From CAZDAM01 sp964503595 (lineage in GTDB: Bacteria > Muiribacteriota > UBA6191), in NCBI GenBank assembly GCA_964503595.1, contig CAZDAM010000061.1:1-20724 (forward strand): a stretch of DNA of 20,724 bases, in the 5' to 3' direction. This document shows, piece after piece, positions 1 through 6,908 of this stretch (positions within the stretch are counted from its first letter, which is position 1; the number at the start of each line of letters is the position of its first letter). The notes beneath the pieces are model-generated. The model was given only the letters and a program-made list of their open reading frames with translations. It was not told the DNA's origin and ran no database searches. The position numbers were made by a program, and so were the translations under genes.

Positions 1-98
1 CTGACAACAGAGCCGTGTGAGGGAAAACCTCATGCACGGAATCGATGGGGGCGGCGGGATAAGCTGAAACGGTGAAGCCTGCTGCCCACCCGGCCTAT
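1..98 (+). ncRNA. 3' end of a group II intron (domains V and VI)
   Basis: Positions 10-43 have the layout of a group II intron domain V. They begin GAGCCG, with the AGC catalytic triad at 11-13. A lower stem CCGTG/CACGG and an apical stem TGAGG/CCTCA (18-22 with 28-32) are capped by a GAAAA loop, with a two-base bulge on the 3' side. A domain VI-like helix follows: 49-58 pairs with 78-87 over ten base pairs including two G-U pairs. The intron should end at an AY dinucleotide, probably near 97-98, but the exact 3' splice site cannot be fixed from one sequence. Any reverse transcriptase gene would lie to the left of the window. One extra base on the 3' side of the lower domain V stem departs from the usual form. 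Confidence 0.72.
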
Positions 99-238
99 CC
101 GTTGGGCTGGGAAGCGCCGGAGCCGTTCTTCTGGGGGCTATTCTGTTTCGGGAGGAGCCCAACGGGCCCAAAATCATCTGTCTGCTTGGTCTACTGATTT
201 CGGTGGCTGGCCTCAAGCTCGCGGAGAGTGCCTCCTAA
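99..238 (+). CDS. SMR-family small multidrug resistance transporter, 3' exon (partial)
   Basis: This is a C-terminal fragment of an EmrE/SugE-type four-helix proton-coupled exporter. The frame ending at TAA 236-238 reads VGLGSAGAVLLGAILFREEP and then a hydrophobic helix ending GLKLAESAS. That matches the end of helix 3, the short loop and helix 4 of SMR proteins. The conserved tryptophan motif that should come just before VGLG is absent, and the group II intron sits exactly there, so the upstream exon should lie left of the intron outside the window. A functional protein would need intron splicing. The stop codon overlaps the stop of the convergent sensor kinase gene by a few bases. The exon start is approximate. 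Confidence 0.6.
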
Positions 239-2217
239 GATTTCAGGATGGTGTGCTCCGTGGGAAGGATAAGTTCGAAGGTACTTCCTTCACCCGGAAC
301 CGATTCGAGACGGATATCTCCCCCAAGCTCCTGCATGCTGACCCGGACCGAGTCCAGGCCTACTCCACGTCCGGAAACGTCGGTGATTTCTTCCTTGGTG
401 GAAAAGCCGGGATGAAACAGATATTCTAGAATCTCCTGACTGGAAAGGGAGGAAGCGGGATTTGAAAGTCCTTTGGACTGGATTTTTGCGAGGATTTTCT
501 GTGGACAGATCCCCCGGCCATCATCCCTAAGACGGATGCGAATCTCCGTTTCGGTCTGGGTCAGAAGAAGGGCGAGTGTTCCTTGAGGGGCTTTCCCGGA
601 GGCTATCCGTTCTTCGGGATCTTCCAGTCCGTGATCCAGTCCGTTTCTGAGAAGATGCAGAAGATTGCCGAGGAGTTTTTCTGCGATAGCAGAGGGAAAC
701 AGCAGGGCACCAAGGTCTTCGGAATACTGCACCTGTTTGCCAAGTTTTGTCGCCAGTCGGCTGGTTTCCGCCTTGAGTCTTGAGGAAAGATGATAGATGG
801 AATCAGGATCCAGATGCAGAAGATCTTCTCTGATACTAGGGGGGGTATTCTGGAGGATCTCAAGCCATTTGAGGCGTGGGATCTGGATAGTCTCTTCTTC
901 ATTTCGGCTACCGAAGATGATCTCGAACTGTTTCTTCATACGGGAAAATTGCCCCAGAAACTGCTCCAGATGGATTTCAAAATCCGCTGAATCCGTAGTC
1001 TGGGTTGCCCGCATCAGGGCGAGATCGTCCTCCAGAATGTGCAGAGTTTCTCCCAGATAGTCCAGATTCAGGGATAGGCAGAGCCCTTTCAGGGTGTGGG
1101 CGGTGCGAAACATTTCAGGGACGGTTTCAGGACCCATCGCCATCAGGCCGTTCTGAAGGGAAAGGGATCCTTCTTCCAGCTGATGCAGCGCCTTCTGAAA
1201 ACCTTTCCGGCCAGCCTGAATCATGGCCGAAACGGCGGCTGTGGCATTCTGGGCCTCTTTCTGGGAGCGGGCAATTTCAGCCTCAAGTTCCAGTTTCTGA
1301 GTGATGTCTGAAGCTAACACCATACAGGCCAGTACTTCTGAGTCTTCCTGAATGCGCTGGAAATGGAATTCCAGAATACGGCTTCCCTTCTTTAGGTGCA
1401 GGGTGGCCAGCTCTTCCCATTGATCCATATCCGGGTTGTCAAAGCCAAACTCCAGCCAGGATTCCAACTGGATGAAAGCGTCTGCTTCGACCTCGTTGAT
1501 GGGAGAGAGGGAAAGGGTAAAGAAGGTTTTGCCGGCAAGTCCTTCTTCACCCAGAAGGGTTTCACAGGAGTCCGAATAGCCTTCCTGGATCACACCCTTA
1601 CGGTTGCAGATGAAGAGCCCGTCCCGGATATTGGAAAGAATCATGCGATTCGATTTCAGGGCCGAGGAAAGTTCTTCTGTCCGCTGAGCCACCAGCTCTT
1701 CCATCTTGCTGAAGAGCAGGGTGGATTCGATACAGACGGCAGCATGGGAACTGAAAGTGCTTAAGAGAAGCTCATCCGATTCCTTGAAGCCACCCTCGAT
1801 TTTGTTCAGGACCTGAATGACCCCGATTACCCTTCCCTCGATATTCTGCATGGGCATGCAGAGGATATTGCGGGTACGAAAACCGGTCTTCTGATCAAAG
1901 GCAGGATTGAACCGGGAATCGGAATAGGCATCGGGAATATGAATCGTGACTTTGTTTTGCGCTACGGTTCCGGCAATACCGGCACCAACAGGAAAACGAA
2001 TCTCACTTTCGGTTCCCTCGGCTATCTGGGAATAAAGCTCCTGGTGGGCCTCATCGACCAGAAACAGGCTGGTCCTTTCGGCTTCCACCAGGCGCGTGAC
2101 AGAATGAATCGTGAATTCCAGAAGGTCTTCCAGATTGTTGAAATTGGCCAGGGACTGAAAGACTTCGATCAGTTCCGGCAATTTGCTGTGATAGACCTTC
2201 TGTTCTTCAGAGTTCAT
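235..2217 (-). CDS. GAF-PAS-HPt-HATPase sensor kinase, CheA-like core without CheW or receiver domain
   Basis: A 660-residue cytoplasmic protein with no membrane segment. Residues about 15-170 form a GAF domain. A short coiled linker leads to a PAS-like segment (about 190-315). A histidine phosphotransfer region follows, with the CheA-type motif RTAHTLKG, so His374 is the likely phosphorylated residue. A CheA-type HATPase occupies about 470-655: N box HLLRNGLDHGLEDPEER with Asn525, G1 DDGRG (565-569), F box FHPGFST (601-607), G2 SGRGVGLDSV (615-624). It lacks the CheW-like P5 domain and any receiver, so it is not a classical chemotaxis CheA. The ATG lies 4 nt after the frmB stop with no clear Shine-Dalgarno, so translation is probably coupled to frmB. 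No response regulator gene is nearby. The ligand of the GAF domain is unknown; the operon suggests, but does not prove, sensing of formaldehyde or redox stress. Confidence 0.88.
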   Translation of the reverse strand: MNSEEQKVYHSKLPELIEVFQSLANFNNLEDLLEFTIHSVTRLVEAERTSLFLVDEAHQELYSQIAEGTESEIRFPVGAGIAGTVAQNKVTIHIPDAYSDSRFNPAFDQKTGFRTRNILCMPMQNIEGRVIGVIQVLNKIEGGFKESDELLLSTFSSHAAVCIESTLLFSKMEELVAQRTEELSSALKSNRMILSNIRDGLFICNRKGVIQEGYSDSCETLLGEEGLAGKTFFTLSLSPINEVEADAFIQLESWLEFGFDNPDMDQWEELATLHLKKGSRILEFHFQRIQEDSEVLACMVLASDITQKLELEAEIARSQKEAQNATAAVSAMIQAGRKGFQKALHQLEEGSLSLQNGLMAMGPETVPEMFRTAHTLKGLCLSLNLDYLGETLHILEDDLALMRATQTTDSADFEIHLEQFLGQFSRMKKQFEIIFGSRNEEETIQIPRLKWLEILQNTPPSIREDLLHLDPDSIYHLSSRLKAETSRLATKLGKQVQYSEDLGALLFPSAIAEKLLGNLLHLLRNGLDHGLEDPEERIASGKAPQGTLALLLTQTETEIRIRLRDDGRGICPQKILAKIQSKGLSNPASSLSSQEILEYLFHPGFSTKEEITDVSGRGVGLDSVRVSMQELGGDIRLESVPGEGSTFELILPTEHTILKS

Positions 2218-2221
2218 AAAT

Positions 2222-3067
2222 CTATTTCAATCCCAGATTGGTTTGGTGCCACTGAAAATGCTCTTCCAGAAAGGTGGCGATGTAGTAGTAACTATGATCA
2301 AAGTCTTTCCGAAACCGGAATTCCATGACCTGAGACGAGTTTTTTGCTGCCTCCTGGAGAAGCTCGGGCTTTAACTGTTCAGCCAGAAAATTATCCTGAA
2401 GACCCTGATCCACAAGGATGGGAGCTGTGGTTTTTCCGGCTTTCAGAAGACAGGCTGCATCATGCCTTTCCCACAAGGCCCGATCCTCGCCAAGATAGCC
2501 TTTCAGGGCTTTCTCCCCCCAGGGGCAGCGAGTGGGAGAGCTGATCGGGGAAAAGGCGGAAACGGACTGAAAAAGTCCGGGATGATTCAGGCTTAAGGTC
2601 AGGGCCCCGTGGCCCCCCATGGAATGCCCACTTAAGGCCAGAGCGCCTTTTTTGATGGGGAAGTGTTCCTGGATCAGGGGAATGAGTTCCTGAATCAGGT
2701 AATTCTCCATCTGGTAGTTTTCCGACCACGGGCCTTGGGTGGCATTCAGATAAAAACCGGCACCACTGCCGAAATCGTAGCTTTCGTCCTCGCTTGGGAG
2801 GTTGAGTCCCCGGGGGGAGGTGTCCGGGGTAATGACAATCATGCCGTACTCACAGGCCAGCTTCTGGGAGCCCGCCTTGGTGACGAAGTTTTCGTGAGTA
2901 CAGGTCAGCCCGGAAAGCCATAGCAGGGCGGAAAGCTCCTGCGTCTTGGCGGAATCCGGAAGATAGACCCCGAACCGCATGGTGGTTCTGGTTGCACTGG
3001 AGGCATGATCGTAGACTTTCTGGGTTCCTTCAAAGCAGCGAACACTTGATACTTCAGTGAGACTCAT
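2222..3067 (-). CDS. frmB: S-formylglutathione hydrolase
   Basis: An esterase-D-family serine hydrolase of 281 residues, the normal length. It splits S-formylglutathione into formate and glutathione, the second step of glutathione-dependent formaldehyde detoxification. The nucleophile elbow GHSMGGHGAL gives Ser149. Asp225 (in DQGLQDNFL) and His258 (FDHSYYY) complete the catalytic triad. The N-terminal LSGLTCTHENF segment, with its family cysteine, is typical. The ATG at 3067 lies 9 nt after the frmA stop, and its Shine-Dalgarno (GAGGCGA) overlaps that stop codon, so the two are co-transcribed and probably translationally coupled. Its own stop lies 4 nt before the kinase gene. The name fghA is also used for this family. 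Confidence 0.95.
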   Translation of the reverse strand: MSLTEVSSVRCFEGTQKVYDHASSATRTTMRFGVYLPDSAKTQELSALLWLSGLTCTHENFVTKAGSQKLACEYGMIVITPDTSPRGLNLPSEDESYDFGSGAGFYLNATQGPWSENYQMENYLIQELIPLIQEHFPIKKGALALSGHSMGGHGALTLSLNHPGLFQSVSAFSPISSPTRCPWGEKALKGYLGEDRALWERHDAACLLKAGKTTAPILVDQGLQDNFLAEQLKPELLQEAAKNSSQVMEFRFRKDFDHSYYYIATFLEEHFQWHQTNLGLK

Positions 3068-3076
3068 CGTTTCGCC

Positions 3077-4186
3077 TCAGAAAAGAATCACGGAGCGGAT
3101 GCTCTTGCCTTCGTGCATGAGATCAAAAGCATGGTTGATGTCATCAAGCCCCATGGTATGGGTTACAAATTCATCCACTTTCAGGCGTCCATTCATATAC
3201 ATGTCCACGTAGTCAGGCAGCTGGGAGCGGCCTTTTACACCACCAAATGCAGATCCTCTCCAGACACGTCCTGTAACCAGCTGAAATGGGCGGGTGGAGA
3301 TTTCCTGTCCGGCTCCGGCGACTCCGATGATGACCGACTCGCCCCAGCCTTTGTGGGCGCATTCCAGGGCAGCTCTCATCAGGCCGACATTGCCAACACA
3401 TTCAAAGGAATAGTCTACGCCGCCGCCGGTAAGTTCCACGATGACTTCCTGAATCGGTCGATCATAGTCCTTGGGATTGACGAATTCGGTAGCGCCAAGC
3501 TGGCGGGCAAAGTCAAATTTTTCCGGATTGATGTCGACCCCGATAATGCGGGATGCCTGAGCCAGAACAGCTCCCTGGATAACGCTCAGGCCGATCCCGC
3601 CAAGTCCGAAAACAGCGACTGTGGAGCCGGGCTCGACTTTGGCGGTATTCAGAACTGCACCGACGCCGGTAGTGATGCCGCAGCCCAGAAGACAGACCTT
3701 ATCCAGAGGAGCATCAGGACTGATTTTGGCCACGGCGATTTCCGGAAGTACGGTGTATTCGGAAAAGGTGGATGTGCCCATATAGTGATAGATGGTTTTC
3801 CCGTTCAGAGAAAAGCGGGAAGTGCCGTCAGGCATGAGCCCCTTACCCTGGGTGGAGCGAATCGACTGACAGAGATTGGTCTTCGTGGACTTGCAGAAAC
3901 GGCACTCTCCACATTCGGGGGTATAGAGGGGGATGACATGATCTCCCGGTTTGACGGAAGTCACGCCGGGACCGACTTCCTGCACAACACCACCACCTTC
4001 ATGACCGAGCACGGAGGGAAAAATTCCTTCCGGATCGGCTCCGGAAAGTGTGAAGGAATCTGTATGACAGACACCGGTGGCCACAACCCTGACCAGGACT
4101 TCGCCTGCTTTGGGGCTTTCAAGATCCAGGGTTTCGATGCTTAACGGTTTTCCGGCTTCCCAGGCCACAGCAGCACGTGTCTTCAT
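3077..4186 (-). CDS. frmA: S-(hydroxymethyl)glutathione dehydrogenase (class III alcohol dehydrogenase)
   Basis: A zinc-dependent medium-chain dehydrogenase of 369 residues. It oxidises the spontaneous formaldehyde-glutathione adduct to S-formylglutathione with NAD+. The catalytic zinc site is visible as Cys40, His62 with Glu63 (GHEGGG) and Cys169. The structural zinc site is the quartet Cys92, Cys95, Cys98 and Cys106. The Rossmann motif GLGGIG is at 194-199, followed by the acidic residue of IGVDINPEKF. The start has a strong Shine-Dalgarno, AAGGAGGG, five bases upstream. A sigma70-type promoter lies in the 60-nt gap before the gene. frmB follows 9 nt later and supplies the next enzyme. The name adhC is also used. 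Confidence 0.96.
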   Translation of the reverse strand: MKTRAAVAWEAGKPLSIETLDLESPKAGEVLVRVVATGVCHTDSFTLSGADPEGIFPSVLGHEGGGVVQEVGPGVTSVKPGDHVIPLYTPECGECRFCKSTKTNLCQSIRSTQGKGLMPDGTSRFSLNGKTIYHYMGTSTFSEYTVLPEIAVAKISPDAPLDKVCLLGCGITTGVGAVLNTAKVEPGSTVAVFGLGGIGLSVIQGAVLAQASRIIGVDINPEKFDFARQLGATEFVNPKDYDRPIQEVIVELTGGGVDYSFECVGNVGLMRAALECAHKGWGESVIIGVAGAGQEISTRPFQLVTGRVWRGSAFGGVKGRSQLPDYVDMYMNGRLKVDEFVTHTMGLDDINHAFDLMHEGKSIRSVILF

Positions 4187-4221
4187 GATTCCCTCCTTCA
4201 GGAATGAAAAATTGCCGGGCC

Positions 4222-4250
4222 ATTGTAGCGTGAGAAGGTAGCGGCCTCAA
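4222..4250 (-). promoter_or_regulatory. Candidate sigma70 promoter of frmA-frmB-kinase
   Basis: On the minus strand TTGAGG (4250-4245) and TACAAT (4227-4222) are separated by 17 nt. Transcription would start about 35 nt before the frmA ATG, leaving a leader with the strong AAGGAGGG ribosome binding site. The -35 overlaps the stop of the upstream DUF3147 gene. No FrmR-type repressor gene is seen nearby. Confidence 0.55.
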
Positions 4251-4591
4251 ATCAGGATCTGGAATTTCACCAGGATGGCGCGCAGAAGGAAATAAAAAGC
4301 GGCTGTCAAAAGGCTTCCAAGCAGCATGGCAGGGGGAAAGCCGAATTTTTCCATCAGGGGCGGAAGGACCAGAAACATGGGAAGGGAGGGGAGAACCATC
4401 CAGAACACGCCACGGGAGAATTCCGCAATCTGGGCCGGAGGCGTTCCTTCCGCATGCATCCAGATCATGGCGAGAATACTGGTGATGGGAAGAGCGGCAA
4501 GAAGAGAGCCAATCAGACTGAAGCGCCGGCTGATTTCACTGATAAGAACGATGAGCCCGGCAGTGATGAAGAGCTTGATGAAATACCACAT
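4247..4591 (-). CDS. DUF3147-type small inner-membrane protein
   Basis: A 114-residue, very hydrophobic protein with about four predicted transmembrane helices: roughly residues 3-20, 25-45, 60-80 and 88-110. The pattern SEISRRFSLIGSLLAALPITSILAMIWMH resembles DUF3147 membrane proteins of about this length, whose function is unknown. Its ATG comes one base after the stop of the upstream secreted-protein gene (TGA-C-ATG) with no separate ribosome binding site, so translation is probably coupled. The family assignment is from pattern memory only; the membrane nature is clear from the sequence. Confidence 0.7.
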   Translation of the reverse strand: MWYFIKLFITAGLIVLISEISRRFSLIGSLLAALPITSILAMIWMHAEGTPPAQIAEFSRGVFWMVLPSLPMFLVLPPLMEKFGFPPAMLLGSLLTAAFYFLLRAILVKFQILI

Positions 4592-4592
4592 G

Positions 4593-5057
4593 TCAAAACT
4601 TTATCGGCAGGCTGGTGCTCGGAGGCATTTGGGCGTGAGAAGGTTCAATTCTGAGGAGATAGGTTCCGGGATCCAGAGTGGATGTGGGCGGGTGACTTCT
4701 GTTGGTCGCTGGTTGAAACAGCCAGTTTCCTGACTTCAGATCCAGCTGAAAGGAGTGGCGGAAACCTGGTTTGAGTTCCAGAGGCCAGTTGTAGACTTTC
4801 TTGGTCATGTAGCGGTTATCAATGGCCCGAAAGCTTTCTTCTGGATTCCTTTGATTCTTGAGGGTGATGTTCCAGCCCAGGGTATAGAGTGCCCAGTCCC
4901 ATTTCAGAAGGGCTTTCCCCTGATTGTGGACTTCCACCCGGATCAGATCGGGGTCGACCGGATCCTGCCAGGCCCGAAGGGACACTGAATCTGATGCCTT
5001 GGGGGAAAGCAGAAGGAGAACCAGAAAAAGCAGGGTGCGGAAAGTCTGAAAGAGCAT
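4593..5057 (-). CDS. Secreted or periplasmic beta-rich protein of unknown function
   Basis: A 154-residue protein with an N-terminal signal-like segment: one Arg, then a long Leu/Val run (TLLFLVLLLLSPKASDS), with a possible cleavage near 22-25. The rest alternates short beta-type stretches (LIRVEVHNQGKALLKW, LELKPGFRHSFQLDL, LDPGTYLLRIE). This looks like an Ig-like or BsuPI-like beta sandwich, but I cannot confirm a family. No cysteine lipobox is seen. It is the first gene of a pair with the DUF3147 protein. It has no Shine-Dalgarno; instead TAGAAT ends 7 nt before the ATG, so a leaderless transcript is likely. Confidence 0.75.
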   Translation of the reverse strand: MLFQTFRTLLFLVLLLLSPKASDSVSLRAWQDPVDPDLIRVEVHNQGKALLKWDWALYTLGWNITLKNQRNPEESFRAIDNRYMTKKVYNWPLELKPGFRHSFQLDLKSGNWLFQPATNRSHPPTSTLDPGTYLLRIEPSHAQMPPSTSLPIKF

Positions 5058-5064
5058 GTCCGGT

Positions 5065-5093
5065 ATTCTATGGGGATTTTTGGGAAGTGGGAA
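5065..5093 (-). promoter_or_regulatory. Candidate leaderless promoter of the secreted-protein gene
   Basis: On minus, TTCCCA (5093-5088), a 17-nt spacer and TAGAAT (5070-5065) end 7 nt before the ATG at 5057. Transcription would start at or next to the start codon. Confidence 0.5.
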
Positions 5094-5145
5094 GTCCGGA
5101 AAATCAGGGCCCAGTAATTTACCATTGGGTTAAACGGGGGTTTTG

Positions 5146-5481
5146 ATGGCTGCAGATCCGATAAGTGCGACATTTCAGGCGTTGGCAGATCCGACAAGGC
5201 GGGCAATTCTGGCCCGTTTGGCCAAAGAGGGGGAGACGGCAGTGAAAGAGCTGGCCGAACCTTTTGATATGAGTGGGCCGGCCATTACCAAGCATCTGAA
5301 AGTTCTGGAAAGAGCTGGCCTGATTTCGCGGGGAAGAACAGCTCAGTGGAGGCCATGCCGGATTGAGCCAACCCGGTTGAAAGAAGCAACTGACTGGCTG
5401 GAGCAGTACCGGGAGCTTTGGGAAAAGAGGCTGGATCGTCTCGAAGAATATCTCCTGAAAATACAATCAGAATCAAAATGA
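5146..5481 (+). CDS. ArsR-family winged-helix transcriptional regulator
   Basis: A 111-residue protein with the ArsR-type helix-turn-helix. It opens ISATFQALADPTRRAILARL, continues VKELAEPFDMSGPAITKHLKVLERAGLI and then has the wing SRGRTAQWRPCRIE. This is the subgroup often paired with SRPBCC/AHSA1-domain proteins, which has no metal-binding CxC motif in helix alpha3. I see no AHSA1 partner here. The ATG at 5146 is preceded by a GGGGG ribosome binding site about five bases away; an in-frame TTG just before it is less likely. It is divergent from the secreted-protein gene across an 88-bp gap. Its DNA target and signal are unknown. Confidence 0.88.
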   Translation: MAADPISATFQALADPTRRAILARLAKEGETAVKELAEPFDMSGPAITKHLKVLERAGLISRGRTAQWRPCRIEPTRLKEATDWLEQYRELWEKRLDRLEEYLLKIQSESK

Positions 5482-5483
5482 GG

Positions 5484-5512
5484 TTGACAGAGTTTCAAAG
5501 TGTGACTTGAAT
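5484..5512 (+). promoter_or_regulatory. Candidate leaderless promoter of the HxlR-family gene
   Basis: A perfect TTGACA (5484-5489), a 17-nt spacer and TTGAAT (5507-5512) end exactly 6 nt before the ATG at 5519. No Shine-Dalgarno precedes that ATG. Confidence 0.6.
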
Positions 5513-5518
5513 GGTTTC

Positions 5519-5947
5519 ATGGCGGTTGCACGATGTGATCAGATCCGTTCTAAGTGCCCGATTTCTCTGGGGCTGGATGTTTTCGGGGATCGATGGAGCC
5601 TGTTGATCCTGCGGGACATTCTGTTTTTCCAGAAGCGCTGTTATAACGAGTTTCTGGAAGCTCCGGAAAAAATTTCCACCAATATTCTGGCCGAAAGGCT
5701 GAGCCGTCTGGAAACCAAGGGGTTTCTGACCAGAAGCCGCTGCCAGGAAAATCGCCGCAAGATCTTTTACTCGCCAACTCTCAAGGCTCTGGATCTTCTG
5801 ACGGTCCTGATTGAAATCGTTTTGTGGGGCGAAGACCATGAAGCAGAGTCCAGTGCTCTCAGAGATTTTATGCGTAGAATGAGAAAAGAGCGGGAAGATC
5901 TTATTCTTGAGCTTCGTTTCTGCTGGAAAAGTCGGGATAGGGAATAA
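5519..5947 (+). CDS. HxlR-family winged-helix transcriptional regulator
   Basis: A 142-residue protein with the HxlR (PF01638) signature: CPISLGLDVFGDRWSLLILRDI, the helix RCYNEFLEAPEKISTNILAERL, then SRLETKGFLTRSRCQENRRKIFYSPT as recognition helix and wing. Two N-terminal cysteines (6 and 13) match the redox or electrophile-sensing cysteine region of many HxlR proteins. The ATG at 5519 is preferred over an in-frame TTG at 5507 because the latter would lie inside the -10 hexamer. The gene runs tail to tail into pirin with a 47-bp overlap of coding ends. HxlR-type regulators often control nearby oxidoreductase-type genes, so pirin is a plausible target, by inference only. Confidence 0.88.
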   Translation: MAVARCDQIRSKCPISLGLDVFGDRWSLLILRDILFFQKRCYNEFLEAPEKISTNILAERLSRLETKGFLTRSRCQENRRKIFYSPTLKALDLLTVLIEIVLWGEDHEAESSALRDFMRRMRKEREDLILELRFCWKSRDRE

Positions 5948-6785
5948 ATTCGGACTCTCCCGGCACGGGAGGGAATTTCCCGGATTTCCAGTCTTCTTTG
6001 GCCTGTTTCAGGCGCCCTTTGGAGCAGGAGACAAAATTCCAGTCAATATACCGCGGGGTGGAGAAAACGGCTCTACCAAGAATGACCAGTTCGGTGCCTT
6101 TTTCCATACGGATTTCAGATGCATTCTCAAGAGGGATACCCATTTCCAGCGGATTGATTTCCTCTTCTCCGATACAGGCTTTTCCCTGAAGAACATAGAC
6201 CCCCAGCTCAAAAATTCCGGTAGGCAGGGCCAGGATCTGGTCCTGGTGGACATGGGCGAAAAGCATTGGCCACATCAGTTTGATGGGGGATTGCAGGCCA
6301 AAGGCGGAGCCCAGAAGAACCCGGATCTGGTGGGCCTGATTGGAAATTTCGGGAAGCTCCTGGCGGGAATGGTGAGTAAAGGATGGTTCGATTTCTTCCT
6401 TGCCGTCAGGAAGGGCAAGCCAGAGTTGCAGCCCATCCAGTCGATGCGAAGAGTTCCGGATTGCTTCGGTTTCCCTTTCGGAATGGGTGATTCCTCTTCC
6501 GGCTACCATCAGATTGATGTCACCCGGCACGATTTCCTGCAGACAGCCCAGGCTGTCCCGGTGAAGAATGGATCCTTCCAGTAGACAGGTGATTGTAGCA
6601 AGACCGATGTGAGGGTGGGGACGGACGTCAATTCCCTGCCCAGCTGAAAACTGGGCTGGTCCCATGTGATCCAGAAAAATATAGGGGACAATCATGCGTT
6701 GAGCCCGCTGAGGAAGGAGGCGTTTGGCGCAAAATTCTCCCAAATCCGCTTCATGAGAAAAAATTTTTCTAAGATTGCTTGACAC
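5901..6785 (-). CDS. Pirin-family bicupin protein
   Basis: A 294-residue cupin protein, the usual pirin length. The N-terminal cupin has the metal ligands of the family: His57 and His59 in RPHPHIG, and His101 and Glu103 in GRGITHSERE. The LLEGSILHRDSLG and PGDINLMVAGRGI segments are diagnostic. The C-terminal half (about 170-290) is the second cupin, with PTRIF-like and GKACIGEEEI stretches. Bacterial pirins include quercetin dioxygenases and redox-related regulators; the substrate here is unknown. The start is taken as GTG at 6785, because the family homology starts about there (RKIFSHEADLGEF) and TATAAG lies 7 nt upstream. The frame stays open much further upstream, but that part reads as low-complexity antisense of the large RNA. 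The 3' end overlaps the HxlR gene. Confidence 0.88.
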   Translation of the reverse strand: MSSNLRKIFSHEADLGEFCAKRLLPQRAQRMIVPYIFLDHMGPAQFSAGQGIDVRPHPHIGLATITCLLEGSILHRDSLGCLQEIVPGDINLMVAGRGITHSERETEAIRNSSHRLDGLQLWLALPDGKEEIEPSFTHHSRQELPEISNQAHQIRVLLGSAFGLQSPIKLMWPMLFAHVHQDQILALPTGIFELGVYVLQGKACIGEEEINPLEMGIPLENASEIRMEKGTELVILGRAVFSTPRYIDWNFVSCSKGRLKQAKEDWKSGKFPPVPGESEFIPYPDFSSRNEAQE

Positions 6786-6807
6786 AGAATTTCTTATATG
6801 AGAATAT
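6779..6807 (+). promoter_or_regulatory. Candidate sigma70 promoter of the large RNA
   Basis: A perfect TTGACA (6779-6784) is followed, after 17 nt, by GAATAT (6802-6807). An extended -10 TG sits at 6799-6800. Transcription would begin at about 6814-6818, which agrees with the 5' base of the terminal helix at 6818. The -35 overlaps the first codons of the divergent pirin gene. Confidence 0.6.
6793..6798 (-). promoter_or_regulatory. Candidate -10 of pirin (leaderless GTG start)
   Basis: On the minus strand TATAAG (6798-6793) ends 7 nt before the GTG at 6785-6783. No Shine-Dalgarno is present and no good -35 is seen. It lies between the -35 and -10 of the divergent RNA promoter. Confidence 0.45.
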
Positions 6808-6839
6808 TTATTTCCTCGATGAACGACATGGGATTCGAG

Positions 6840-6908
6840 ATGGCTAAGTCCAAAGGTCGCAAGACAGCTGGATATGCCACAAAGGCTGAAGTGGAGAGTG
6901 GATTTTAA
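6840..6908 (+). CDS. Possible 22-residue basic peptide inside the 5' end of the large RNA
   Basis: ATG at 6840 opens a short frame starting MAKSKGRKTAGY and ending VESGF at TAA 6906-6908, rich in Lys and Arg. An in-frame ATG at 6819 would lengthen it to 29 residues. GGGA at 6830-6833 could serve as a weak ribosome binding site for the 6840 start. The stop codon falls in the loop of the 6899-6913 hairpin. It could be a leader peptide of the RNA, or chance, since structured purine-rich RNA readily gives Lys/Arg-rich frames. Confidence 0.2.
   Translation: MAKSKGRKTAGYATKAEVESGF

Noticed and set aside
3113..4144. 343-codon open frame on plus opposite frmA
   Set aside because: It is the antisense shadow of a clear dehydrogenase gene, rich in odd Gly/Asp/His runs, with no start signals.
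5507..5518. TTG start for the HxlR gene
   Set aside because: The TTG is part of the -10 hexamer TTGAAT, and the ATG at 5519 is at the right distance for a leaderless start.
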